64,000 nt of DNA, taken from the NCBI GenBank assembly GCA_963731125.1, contig CAVSVP010000007.1, forward strand, positions 959,067 through 1,023,066, written 5' to 3'. This stretch comes from CAVSVP01 sp963731125. GTDB taxonomy: Bacteria; Pseudomonadota; Gammaproteobacteria; Competibacterales; Competibacteraceae. The translations under genes and the position numbers were made by a program. Numbering within the stretch: the first letter of the stretch is position 1; each line of letters starts with the position of its first letter. Below, in pieces: positions 43,947 to 53,041 of the stretch. The notes beneath the pieces are model-generated. The model worked only from the letters and a program-made list of their open reading frames with translations, was not told where the DNA came from and searched no databases.

Positions 43947-45449
43947 ATGCAGAACATGCGTGACGATAATCCCCAAACGCCTAAGCCTTCGTTATTCATG
44001 GCGGTGTTACCCATCGCCTTGACCATGGCGCTGTTGATGATCCAACTGTTCGTCTTCGATGACTTTACGCCTCATGTGCCCCTGGCCTTGGGCATCATGA
44101 TCACTGGCGTACTCGGTTGGACGCTGGGTTACCGCTGGTCCCACATGGAAGCGGGGCTTTATCATGTGGTCAGCGTCGGCCTGCCTTCGCTGGCTATTCT
44201 CATGACCGTGGGAATGATCATCGGGGTGTGGATTCTCAGCGGCACCGTACCCCTGCTGATTTATTACGGACTCGCCATTCTCAGTCCAGGCATATTCCTG
44301 ATTGCCACAGCCTTGATCTGCGCGGTCATTTCCCTGTCCACGGGAACCTCCTGGGGAACGGTCGGTACCGTCGGTTTGGCGTTGATGGGTATCGGCGAGG
44401 GACTTGGCGTTCCCGCCTATTTAACCGGCGGCGCCGTGGTGTCCGGGGCCTTTTTCGGCGACAAGATGTCGCCTCTGTCCGATACCACCAACCTGGCCCC
44501 CGCCGTATGCGGCACCGATCTGTGGAGCCACATCCGCGGCATGATTCCCACCACGGGGCCAGCCATGCTGGTGGCCCTGGCTATTTACGGTTTTCTAGGA
44601 ATGAGCTATGCCGGCGGCGCCATGCACAGTGAAAACGTGGAATTGATCAGCAATAAACTCCAGGAAACCTTTTATCTATCCTGGTGGTTGTTGATTCCTC
44701 CCGCCGTGGTGGTGGTGCTGGCGTTAAAACGATTACCCGCGCTGCCCTCCATTTTCTCCGGCGTGGTGTTGGGTGGTATTGTGGCCGTGATCGCCCAGGG
44801 GGTCTCGCTCCACGATGTCTTCAATGCCATGCAGAACGGTTACACCAGCGACACCGGCATTGCCGCGGTGGACACACTGCTCAGCAAGGGGGGTATCCAG
44901 TCCATGACCTGGGTGATCACCCTGGTGCTGATCGCCCTGGGTTTCGGCGGTATATTGGAGCAGACCCGCTGCCTGGAAGTGGTGTTGGAAAATGTCTTGA
45001 AAGTCGCCAAGGGCCGGTTTGGCCTGATTGCGGCCAGTACCGGTGCTTCCGTTGGCACTAACGCGGTGACCGGTGATGTTTATCTGTCCATCGCCCTGCC
45101 CGGACGAATGTTCGCGCCCGCCTACCGGGGGCGGGGACTGTCCACCACCAATCTGTCCCGCTCGGTGGAAGACGGTGGTACACTGATCTCGCCGCTGATC
45201 CCCTGGAACGTGGGTGGTGCCTTCGTGTCCGGTACCCTGGGTATTCCCACCTTGGCCTATGCGCCGGTCGCCTTCGCCTGTTGGCTGTCGCCGTTGTTCG
45301 GCTTGTTGTGGGCCGCCACCGGCTGGTTCGTGCCCAAGGCCAGCGAGGCGGAGCAGCAACGCTGGCAGGATCTCGGCGAGTCCGTCATGGACGAGACCGA
45401 GATAACCGCGGACGGCAAGATCATAGACCCAAACCAAGCTCCGGCCTAG
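43947..45449 (+). CDS. NhaC-family transporter
   Basis: The 500-residue integral membrane protein has about 11-12 hydrophobic segments. NhaC signatures are visible: LICAVISLSTGTSWGTVGTVGLALMGIGEGLGVPAYLTGGAVVSGAFFGDKMSPLSDTTNLAPAVCGTDLWSHIRGM and STGASVGTNAVTGDVYLSIALPGRMFAPAYRGRGLSTTNLSRSVEDGGTLISPLIPWNVGGAFVSGTLG. The family includes Na+/H+ antiporters and Na+-coupled exchangers of small organic anions such as MleN. In this operon a role in uptake of the amino acid substrate, or in sodium cycling coupled to it, is plausible but inferred. AGAGG precedes the ATG at 43947; ATG 43956 is an alternative start. Overall intact. Confidence 0.88.
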   Translation: MQNMRDDNPQTPKPSLFMAVLPIALTMALLMIQLFVFDDFTPHVPLALGIMITGVLGWTLGYRWSHMEAGLYHVVSVGLPSLAILMTVGMIIGVWILSGTVPLLIYYGLAILSPGIFLIATALICAVISLSTGTSWGTVGTVGLALMGIGEGLGVPAYLTGGAVVSGAFFGDKMSPLSDTTNLAPAVCGTDLWSHIRGMIPTTGPAMLVALAIYGFLGMSYAGGAMHSENVELISNKLQETFYLSWWLLIPPAVVVVLALKRLPALPSIFSGVVLGGIVAVIAQGVSLHDVFNAMQNGYTSDTGIAAVDTLLSKGGIQSMTWVITLVLIALGFGGILEQTRCLEVVLENVLKVAKGRFGLIAASTGASVGTNAVTGDVYLSIALPGRMFAPAYRGRGLSTTNLSRSVEDGGTLISPLIPWNVGGAFVSGTLGIPTLAYAPVAFACWLSPLFGLLWAATGWFVPKASEAEQQRWQDLGESVMDETEITADGKIIDPNQAPA

Positions 45450-45476
45450 GATTTATCGTTATCGAGAGGTGTCACC

Positions 45477-45902
45477 ATGTTTAATACGATTCTCATCCCT
45501 ATCGACCTGGCCCACGAAAGTTCGTGGCACAAGGCCCTGCCCGTCGCCATCGGTCAAGCCAAAAACCCCGGAACACAGCTGTACGTCATGACCGTCGTGG
45601 ATTTGAATATGAATATCACGGCCATTCGGTTACCGGAAAACTTCAATCGGGAGTATCGGGAAAAAACCGAACATCGCCTGCAGGAAGTGATCAAGCAACA
45701 TGTGCCCAGCGATATCCAGGTTCAATACATTGTTCGGGACGGCCGGGTATACCGGGAAATTCTCGCGGTGGCCGCCGAGATCAAAGCCAATCTGATCGTC
45801 ATGGCCTCCCATAATCCCGCCCTGAAAGATTATTTGTTGGGGGCCAACTCCGCCCGGGTAGTGCGTCATGCCGACTGCTCGGTACTGGTCGTGCGCGATT
45901 AG
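45477..45902 (+). CDS. Universal stress protein (UspA family)
   Basis: The 141-residue protein matches the UspA fold: MFNTILIPIDLAHESSWHKALPVAIGQAKN at the N terminus, VMTVVDLNMN, then LIVMASHNPALKDYLLGANSARVVRHADCSVLVVRD at the C terminus. In ATP-binding members the last motif is GxxG(9)GS; here the first glycine positions are SHNP, so nucleotide binding is uncertain. Usp domains are often found next to or fused with transporters, and this one follows the NhaC-type gene by 27 bp and precedes the binding protein by 27 bp. It may modulate the transporter (inference). Confidence 0.9.
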   Translation: MFNTILIPIDLAHESSWHKALPVAIGQAKNPGTQLYVMTVVDLNMNITAIRLPENFNREYREKTEHRLQEVIKQHVPSDIQVQYIVRDGRVYREILAVAAEIKANLIVMASHNPALKDYLLGANSARVVRHADCSVLVVRD

Positions 45903-45929
45903 CCCACAGGCGACGAGAGGAGAACAACA

Positions 45930-47048
45930 ATGAAACACCTATTACATACCCCGTTTCGGATTCTGATGAGCGTTATGGCCATCGGTGGCGTTGCCGTCGA
46001 AGGCGTCTGGGCGCACGGCGACCTGACCGTGGTTTCCTGGGGTGGGACCTATACCCGGAGTCAAATGCTGGCCTACGTGATTCCCTACGAACAGGCTAAC
46101 GGCGTTCGCCTAAACGTCCAGGAATACAACGGCGGTCTCAAGGAGATTCGGGACCAGGTGAATGCCTACAACGTAAAATGGGACGTGGTCGATATGGAAC
46201 TGGGGGATGTGCTGCGCGGTTGTCAGCAAGGACTGCTGGAAAAAATCGACCATTCCATGCTGCCGCCGGCGCCTGACGGCACGCCCGCCGAGCAGGACTT
46301 CTTGCCGGGCATGTTACCCGACTGCGCGGTGGGCCAGGTCATCTGGTCCACGGTGATGGCCTATAACACCGAACGCTTTAAGAACGATCCGCCGGTGACC
46401 TTGGCCGATTTCTTCGATACCGGCAAGTATCCCGGCAAACGGGGTCTGCGTAATTCACCCAAGGTCAATCTGGAATGGGCGTTACTGGCGGACGGCGTGT
46501 CTGCCGACCAGGTCTACGAGACCCTGTCCACTGAGGAGGGTCTACAACGGGCTTTCGACAAACTGGAGTCCATCCGCCGCGACGTGGTCTGGTGGGAGGC
46601 CGGCGCCGAGCCGCCCCAATGGCTGGCCGACGGGGAGGTCGTCATGACCTCGGCTTTCAACGGCCGCATCTATGGGGCCATCGCTGACAAGGGGCAGCCC
46701 TTTCGCATCGTGTGGGACGGCCAGGCCTGGGACTACGACATGTGGGCTATTCCCAAGCGTACGGAAAGAACGCCGAGCCTGGAAACTGCCATGGCGTTCG
46801 TGAAGTTCGCCACCGACACCCAGCGTCTCGCCGATCAGGCTAAGTATATTTCCTACGGGCCGGCGCGGCAGTCCTCCTTGGCCATGCTCAACGAGGATAT
46901 CAAATCCCATCTACCCACTGCTCCTGAAAATGCCGGCCATGCCTTCAGGATCGATGCCCAATGGTGGGCGGAACATCAGGACGCCTTGGAGCGACGGTTC
47001 GAGCATTGGCGGGCACGCCGACCCTTTATGGACTGGTATAGCCGCTGA
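45930..47048 (+). CDS. Periplasmic solute-binding protein (PotD/spermidine-putrescine type), orphan
   Basis: The 372-residue protein carries a signal peptide (ILMSVMAIGGVAVEGVWA, cleavage after VWA). The mature part starts DLTVVSWGGTYTRSQMLAYVIPYEQANGVRLNVQEYNGGL, typical of ABC-type family 1/8 binding proteins for polyamines and related compounds. Further segments are WDVVDMELGDVLRGCQQGLLEKID, VIWSTVMAYNTERF, WEAGAEPPQWLADGEVVMTSAFNGRIYGA and DYDMWAIPKRTERTPSLETAMAFVKFAT. No ABC permease or ATPase genes are nearby. It could supply a distant transporter or act as a sensor. It follows uspA by 27 bp and precedes putA by 90 bp with no terminator. Confidence 0.9.
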   Translation: MKHLLHTPFRILMSVMAIGGVAVEGVWAHGDLTVVSWGGTYTRSQMLAYVIPYEQANGVRLNVQEYNGGLKEIRDQVNAYNVKWDVVDMELGDVLRGCQQGLLEKIDHSMLPPAPDGTPAEQDFLPGMLPDCAVGQVIWSTVMAYNTERFKNDPPVTLADFFDTGKYPGKRGLRNSPKVNLEWALLADGVSADQVYETLSTEEGLQRAFDKLESIRRDVVWWEAGAEPPQWLADGEVVMTSAFNGRIYGAIADKGQPFRIVWDGQAWDYDMWAIPKRTERTPSLETAMAFVKFATDTQRLADQAKYISYGPARQSSLAMLNEDIKSHLPTAPENAGHAFRIDAQWWAEHQDALERRFEHWRARRPFMDWYSR

Positions 47049-47138
47049 ACGCCGTAAACTCATCCATGCTTTCCGATTCGCCGCCCGGCGTCATACCGGC
47101 ATGACCGATCCCAAGCCAATTCAATGGGAGAACGACCG

Positions 47139-50100
47139 ATGATATTCGATAAACAACCCCGGGAACCGAATTCGCTACGCCAAGTGATTGACGCTCACTA
47201 TCGGGCCGACGAGACCGAGTGCGTCCGCGCTCTGCTTTCCCAGTTGGAACTGAAGGCGGAGGCCAAAAACCGCATTCAAAGCACCGCCCGACGCCTGGTG
47301 GAGGGGGTTCGGGCGCGCTCCAAGGGCGGCATCGACGCTTTGCTGCACGAGTACGGACTCTCCACCCAGGAGGGGGTGATGCTCATGTGCATCGCCGAGG
47401 CGTTGCTACGTATTCCCGACAATGATACCCAAGAAGCACTGATTCGCGACAAGATGTCCGCCGCCAACTGGGACGCCCATCTCGGGCGCAGTGACTCGGT
47501 GTTCGTCAATGCCTCGACCTGGGCACTGATGCTGACCGGTCGGGTGGTGGGCCTGCGCAGTATCAAGGGCCAGTCGCCCGGGGGGGTGTTGCGGCGTCTG
47601 GTGGCGCGGGTCGGCGAGCCCGTGATCCGCGAGGCGGTCAACCAGGCCATGAAGATCATGGGCAAGCAGTTCGTGATGGGCCGCACCATCGGAGAGGCAC
47701 TGGAGCGCGCCAAGGCATTCGAGCATAAGGGCTACCGCTATTCCTACGATATGCTGGGGGAAGCCGCTCGCACTATGAGCGATGCGGATCGCTTCTTCGA
47801 GTCCTACCGCAATGCCATCGCCGCCATCGGTCGGGTCTCCGGCGGCAAGGGCAGCGTCGACGGGCCGGGAATCTCGGTAAAACTCTCGGCGCTACATCCC
47901 CGCTACGAACTGTGGCAGGAGAAACGGGTGTTGGACGAGCTGTTGCCGCGCGTGCATGCTCTGGCGGTTGATGCCGCCAAGCTGGACATCGGCCTCACCA
48001 TCGACGCCGAAGAAGCCGCCCGGCTCGACATCTCGCTAGACGTGATCGAGGCCGTCTCCGGCTCCGACGAGCTGAAAAACTGGAACGGCTTCGGTTTAGT
48101 GGTACAGACTTACCAAAAGCGGGCGCCTTTCGTTATCGACTGGCTGGCGGACATGGCCCGGCGCCACCAGCGCAAGCTGATGGTACGGTTGGTCAAGGGT
48201 GCCTACTGGGACGCGGAGATCAAGCTCTCCCAGGAGCTCGCCCTCAAGGACTATCCGGTCTACACCCGCAAGATGAACACCGATGTAGCCTACTTGGCTT
48301 GTGCCCGCAAGCTGCTGGCTGAGCGCGACGTGTTTTACCCCCAGTTCGCGACCCACAACGCCCACTCCATCGCCTCGGTGCTGGAGTACGCGGGGGCCGA
48401 GGGTGGCTTCGAGTTTCAGCGCCTGCACGGCATGGGCGAGGAGCTCTACGAAGGTGTGGTGGAGGACCCGAAGATCGGTATGCCTTGCCGCATCTACGCC
48501 CCGGTGGGCGAGCACGAGGATCTGCTGGCCTATCTGGTGCGGCGGCTGCTGGAGAACGGCGCCAACAGCTCCTTTGTCAACCGCATCCAGGACGAGTCCC
48601 TGCCGGTGGCGGAGATCATCGCCGACCCCATCGCCCAGGTACGCGGCTTGGCCTATATTCCTCATCCCCATATTCCGCAGCCCCGGGCTCTCTACGGCGA
48701 GGGCCGGGTGAACTATTCCAGCATCGACCTGTTTGACCGTTCTCAATTGAGGCCCCTAGCCAAGACCATGGAAGCAGCGGAGCAGAGCGGTTGGACCTCG
48801 GGCCCCATCGTCGTCGGCAGACAGCTCGACCGGGACGCCAGGGAGGTATGCTCCCCCGCCGACCGCACCCGTGTGGTGGGCCGCGTCAGCGAGGCTGGGC
48901 CCGAGGATGTGGAGCAGGCACTGGCCGCCGCCAGCCAAGCCGCCAGGGGCTGGGCAGCGACTCCGGTGACGGAACGTGCCGCCGCTCTGCGTCGGCTCGG
49001 CGACCTGATGGAGGAAGAAACACCTCAGCTCATGGCCATTGCCGTACGCGAAGCCGGCAAGACCATGAACGATGCTCTGGCCGAGGTGCGCGAGGCAGTG
49101 GATTTTTGCCGCTACTACGCCCTGCGCGCAGAACAGGACTGCAGTCAACCGCTGCGCTTGCGGGTGCCGCGGAATCTCGGCCGCGACGGAAGGCTGGAGG
49201 GTGGCGGAGTGTTCTGCTGCATCAGCCCCTGGAATTTCCCTTTGGCCATCTTCACCGGCCAGATCACTGCGGCGCTGGCCGCCGGCAACGCGGTGCTGGC
49301 CAAGCCCGCCGAGCAGACGCCGCTGATCGCCGCCGCCGGCGTGCGCCTCATGCACCGGGCCGGTATTCCTGCTGAGGTGCTGCATCTCCTGCCCGGTGAC
49401 GGCGCCAAGGTGGGTGGAACCCTGGTGGCCGATCCGCGGGTGACCGGGGTCTGCTTTACCGGCTCCACCGAGGTGGCGCAGATCATCAACCGGACCCTGG
49501 CCCGCCGCGACGGCCCGCTCTACCCGCTGATCGCCGAAACCGGCGGCTTGAATGCCATGATCGTGGACTCAAGTGCCCTGCCGGAGCAGGTGACCCGGGA
49601 CGTGGTGATGTCCGCCTTTCAGAGCGCCGGCCAACGCTGTTCGGCCCTGCGGGTGCTGTTTTTGCAGCAGGATGTAGCAGGCAAGATGCTGACCATGATC
49701 AAGGGTGCCATGGAGGAACTCAGCGTCGGTGATCCCTCCCTCATCTCCACCGACATCGGACCGGTCATCGACGAGGAGGCCCAGGTGCTGCTGGAAAACC
49801 ATATCAAGCGCATGCGTGGCGAAGCCAAGCTGCTGAAGCAGGTGAAGCCCGGCCCGCATAGCGGCAATGGTACCTTCGTCGGACCCGCCGCTTTCGAACT
49901 CGATAATCTCTCCCGGTTGAAGCGCGAGGTGTTCGGTCCGGTGTTGCACGTAATCCGCTTCAAGGGCGACCGGATCGGCCAAGTGGTGGAGGCCATCAAC
50001 GCCACCGGTTATGGCCTTACCCACGGTATCCACACCCGGGTGGACGAGACCCGGGACCTCATCCTCTCCCGGGTGCATGCCGGTAACACTTATGTCAACC

Positions 50101-51035
50101 GCAATCAGATCGGTGCGGTGGTCGGCGTGCAGCCCTTCGGCGGTGAAGGGCTCTCGGGCACCGGCCCCAAGGCCGGTGGTCCCCATTACCTGCCTCGCTT
50201 CGCCAATGAAACGGTCGGCGGCGGAACCGAGGTCAGCGTGACTGCATCCAGCGACGGCGATCTTACGGCCATGGGCCTGTCGCGCCGGCATCTGGAACGG
50301 GTGCTCGCCGACGGCGAAGAGGCAGAGGCCGTTTGGTCGGCTCTGTCGGTGATAGCACGCGGCGAGATTCTAGAGAGGGCGGCGGCAGCTCTGGAAAGCT
50401 CGGGTGAGACCCTGGCCCAGCTGGACCCCCATGGCGCTGAAGGGATCGCCCAGGCGGCCGAGTACCTGCGCTTCTACGCGGCTCAGGCCGAGGCCGAGCT
50501 GGCGGAACCGGAATCATTGCCTGGACCCACCGGTGAGCGCGACGAGCTGAAGTATCCACCCCGGGGATTGGTCGCCTGTCTGGCGGTGGAAGGCTCCGGG
50601 GTGACTCCCCTGGCGGCCCAGGCCGGTGCGGCGCTGGCGGCTGGCAATAGGGCCGTGGTCTGGCATGATGACGAGCGTGTCGCTCTGCAACTGGAAAAAT
50701 TACTGCGGGAGGCCGGCGTTCCCAAAGCGTCGATCAGTGCCATCCCAAGGGGCAAGGATGGAACGGTCAAGGGTCTGGTGGACAACGCCCGGGTTCAAGC
50801 CGTCGCCTTTGCCGGTCCTCACGAGCAGGCCAAAGCCATCACCCGGGTGCTGGCCGAGAGTAGCGGCGCCATACGGCCGCTGATCCCTTTCGCGGTGACC
50901 GAGCACGGGGGCGGTGCGCCCGGTTGTCCCCTGGCCGGAAGCCCGGGTTACCTGCACCGCTTCCTTCTGGAACGGGCAGTGAGTATCGACACTACGGCTT
51001 CGGGCGGTAACGCTTCGCTGTTTACCATGGAGTAG
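47139..51035 (+). CDS. putA: Bifunctional proline dehydrogenase / L-glutamate gamma-semialdehyde dehydrogenase PutA
   Basis: About 1,298 residues. The ATG at 47139 has GGGAG nine bases upstream. A helical arm (1-130) precedes the FAD-containing PRODH barrel, about 200-480 (ISVKLSALHPRYE, LTIDAEEAARLDI, MVRLVKGAYWDAEIKLSQ, FATHNAHSIASVL, FEFQRLHGMGEELYEGV, RRLLENGANSSFVNRI). The aldehyde dehydrogenase runs from about 560 (FCCISPWNFPLAIFTGQITAALAAGNAVLAKPAEQTPLIAA, FTGSTEVAQ), with catalytic Glu about 800 (IAETGG) and Cys about 834 (AGQRCSALR). A C-terminal ALDH-like domain ends GGNASLFTME. The enzyme oxidises L-proline via P5C to glutamate and channels the intermediate. The N-terminal ribbon-helix-helix repressor domain of E. 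coli PutA is absent, so it should not autoregulate. Last gene of the operon. Confidence 0.97.
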   Translation: MIFDKQPREPNSLRQVIDAHYRADETECVRALLSQLELKAEAKNRIQSTARRLVEGVRARSKGGIDALLHEYGLSTQEGVMLMCIAEALLRIPDNDTQEALIRDKMSAANWDAHLGRSDSVFVNASTWALMLTGRVVGLRSIKGQSPGGVLRRLVARVGEPVIREAVNQAMKIMGKQFVMGRTIGEALERAKAFEHKGYRYSYDMLGEAARTMSDADRFFESYRNAIAAIGRVSGGKGSVDGPGISVKLSALHPRYELWQEKRVLDELLPRVHALAVDAAKLDIGLTIDAEEAARLDISLDVIEAVSGSDELKNWNGFGLVVQTYQKRAPFVIDWLADMARRHQRKLMVRLVKGAYWDAEIKLSQELALKDYPVYTRKMNTDVAYLACARKLLAERDVFYPQFATHNAHSIASVLEYAGAEGGFEFQRLHGMGEELYEGVVEDPKIGMPCRIYAPVGEHEDLLAYLVRRLLENGANSSFVNRIQDESLPVAEIIADPIAQVRGLAYIPHPHIPQPRALYGEGRVNYSSIDLFDRSQLRPLAKTMEAAEQSGWTSGPIVVGRQLDRDAREVCSPADRTRVVGRVSEAGPEDVEQALAAASQAARGWAATPVTERAAALRRLGDLMEEETPQLMAIAVREAGKTMNDALAEVREAVDFCRYYALRAEQDCSQPLRLRVPRNLGRDGRLEGGGVFCCISPWNFPLAIFTGQITAALAAGNAVLAKPAEQTPLIAAAGVRLMHRAGIPAEVLHLLPGDGAKVGGTLVADPRVTGVCFTGSTEVAQIINRTLARRDGPLYPLIAETGGLNAMIVDSSALPEQVTRDVVMSAFQSAGQRCSALRVLFLQQDVAGKMLTMIKGAMEELSVGDPSLISTDIGPVIDEEAQVLLENHIKRMRGEAKLLKQVKPGPHSGNGTFVGPAAFELDNLSRLKREVFGPVLHVIRFKGDRIGQVVEAINATGYGLTHGIHTRVDETRDLILSRVHAGNTYVNRNQIGAVVGVQPFGGEGLSGTGPKAGGPHYLPRFANETVGGGTEVSVTASSDGDLTAMGLSRRHLERVLADGEEAEAVWSALSVIARGEILERAAAALESSGETLAQLDPHGAEGIAQAAEYLRFYAAQAEAELAEPESLPGPTGERDELKYPPRGLVACLAVEGSGVTPLAAQAGAALAAGNRAVVWHDDERVALQLEKLLREAGVPKASISAIPRGKDGTVKGLVDNARVQAVAFAGPHEQAKAITRVLAESSGAIRPLIPFAVTEHGGGAPGCPLAGSPGYLHRFLLERAVSIDTTASGGNASLFTME

Positions 51036-51057
51036 CGGCGGATAGATAGGGATAGAG

Positions 51058-51092
51058 CGGGCGGGCCGGTTACGATCCGCCCGGTTTTGTTA
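51058..51092 (+). terminator. Rho-independent terminator after putA
   Basis: CGGGCGG at 51058-51064 pairs with CCGCCCG at 51077-51083, followed by GTTTTGTT. It lies 23 bp after the putA stop, marking the end of the operon. Confidence 0.8.
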
Positions 51093-51212
51093 TCGATGGC
51101 GCTGTCAACTTATTGAAAGAAGGTCGTAATTTCTCTGCGATGCGGTGAGATTTGGAGACTCAATCGGCTTTCTGGGCGCACCTGCCCATGGTGAATTCAA
51201 AATTACTCTTTG

Positions 51213-52360
51213 TAACGGATTCTGTTGATGGGCTAAAATCGAGTTGCAAGCTGTCTCCGAGTAAGAGATGTTATGGGTTAGCACCACCCAACCCGACATC
51301 CCGATGCCTGGAGGCAGCCATGACTATGGTAGCGCAACCCTTGAAGCGAGGCTATCGAACCCTTTGCTTGCCGATCAGCGAAGCTGATTACGGGCGGTTT
51401 ATGACGGACAAGGCGTTTGCCAAAGCGCACCTGGATAGTGGTACGGGCGGTATCCGGAACGGTTTCCCGATACATTCGAGCGGGGCTATGCGCGGTATGG
51501 GTTTACCGAACCTTCGTGCAAACAACAGCTACGCTGCCGGCGAGTTCGATTGAATGCGGGCGAGACGGGGTGGACGGTGGCGCCGGCGTTTGTGCTGCCG
51601 TATCTGAGCGGGTCCGTGGCGGCGGTTGAAAAGGGCCTGTGTTTGATGCGATTTCAGGTGCCGGGTTGGGCGCTGGCCTATGGGTTTGGGCGCGATGCGA
51701 GGTACTGTTGCTGAGGAAGCCCGGACACTGGCACCGGACTATGCACCTGAGACCGTGAACCCCGATGGTTGGCCGGCGACTCAAGGGGCGTGGAAGGCGC
51801 TGTTTCCACCGATTACCGTCATGTTGTGCTTCCTCCATGCGGTTTTGAAAATCCGTGATCGAGCGACCAAGGCCCTGACTGAAGTCTTCGCACCGGTGGC
51901 CCAGAAAGTCTGGCACGCCTACCGTGCCCCCAACAAGGCCGCCTTTGCCCAACGCCTGCGCCGGTTGCGCGAGTGGGCCGAAGCGACACTGCCCGACTCA
52001 CCGATGAAACACCATACCCTGGATTTGTGTGACAAGCGGGCGCCGTTCAGCCGAAGCTATGATCATCAACCCGCGCATCGCACCAGCGCGCTGGTGGATC
52101 GATTGATACGGTTTCTCGATCGAGCCTGTTTTAACGCACAGGACTTCCACGGCACGCTGACCTCCGCTGAGCAACGCGTGCGCGCGCTGGCCTTGTTGGG
52201 GAACTTCTGTCCTTCGTCACCCGCCACGGTGAAAAAGCATCACGCTCGGCAATGTCCGGCCGAGCGACTCAATGGCAAACGGTATACAGACCATGGGTTA
52301 AAGAACTTGCTCATCTCAGGCTCTATGAACGGCTCAAAACACCATCAACAGAATCCGTTA
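51213..52360 (+). mobile_element. Insertion sequence with TAACGGATTC ends, degraded
   Basis: Perfect 19-bp ends TAACGGATTCTGTTGATGG at 51213-51231 and its complement at 52342-52360. No target duplication is clear. Encodes a broken transposase related to the fragment at 40152-40409. Confidence 0.8.
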
Positions 52361-52363
52361 TAG
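51320..52363 (+). pseudogene. Transposase of unassigned family, frameshifted and internally deleted
   Basis: The N terminus reads MTMVAQPLKRGYRTLCLPISEADYGRFMTDKAFAKAHLDS. Frameshifts follow, with the frame later readable as AGETGWTVAPAFVLPYLSGSVAAVEKGLCLMRFQVPGWALAYGFGRDA. The first catalytic region appears deleted. The last open part runs from about 51704: GTVAEEARTLAPDYAPETVNPDGWPATQGAWKALFPPITVMLCFLHAVLKIRDRATKA...TSALVDRLIRFLDRACFNAQDFHGTL...NGSKHHQQNPL. The stop TAG is supplied by the base after the terminal repeat. Inactive. Confidence 0.75.
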
Positions 52364-53041
52364 AGAGAAAATTACACTGCGATCGGTAGCTGATAGAGCC
52401 CACGGCAACATCGCTGCCATCGAAATTTCTGTAATCGCCGACGTGGCTCACGCGTGCCAGTTGCGAACACCGGTACCTGGACTGGGTCTCGATCTCTTTG
52501 CCGGTGGGTGATGGAGCAAGGGGTTTTATTGACTCAAGGAGTCCAATATCCCTTCAGATCCCCCCGCGGGGGACTACAGGTTGACATAGCCGGGCAAACC
52601 GGGTACGAAAGGGGGGATGGCAAAGGTCGGCTATAAACGTTGATACAAGGCGCTGGTACAGCGAAGTGATCAAGACCACCAATCTGCAAAGGCGCTTTAG
52701 CCCATGCCGTCGTGGTTTCCATAGTTCTCCCTTTCACGACTAAAACTCACCCTCTCTAATCACCTGCTTGCTCGTCCGCGTTTTTCACAAACGACGGAGA
52801 AACCTCAGCAAGTAGCGCTTCACCTAACGACTGGAGCATCCACGATGCGGTAGGATGCGCCGTCACAGAGATATGATAGATTTCCGGATAGCGTATTCGA
52901 TGATGATAAACTCGTAAAGGATGTTGCACGTGACCGGCTTCTTAAAGTCATTGGCGCTAGCCATTCGGTTCTTCGAATATTTTTCAAGCCGCTTTTTCTA
53001 CCAGGCCGTTTGTAACCCGTATCCGGAATACGTACTCAAAG
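52364..53041. other. Intergenic stretch with no recognisable gene
   Basis: 678 bp between two insertion sequences. Short open frames on both strands show no familiar motif, no RNA gene was recognised, and no terminal repeats were found. It may contain remnants of a lost host gene. Confidence 0.5.
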
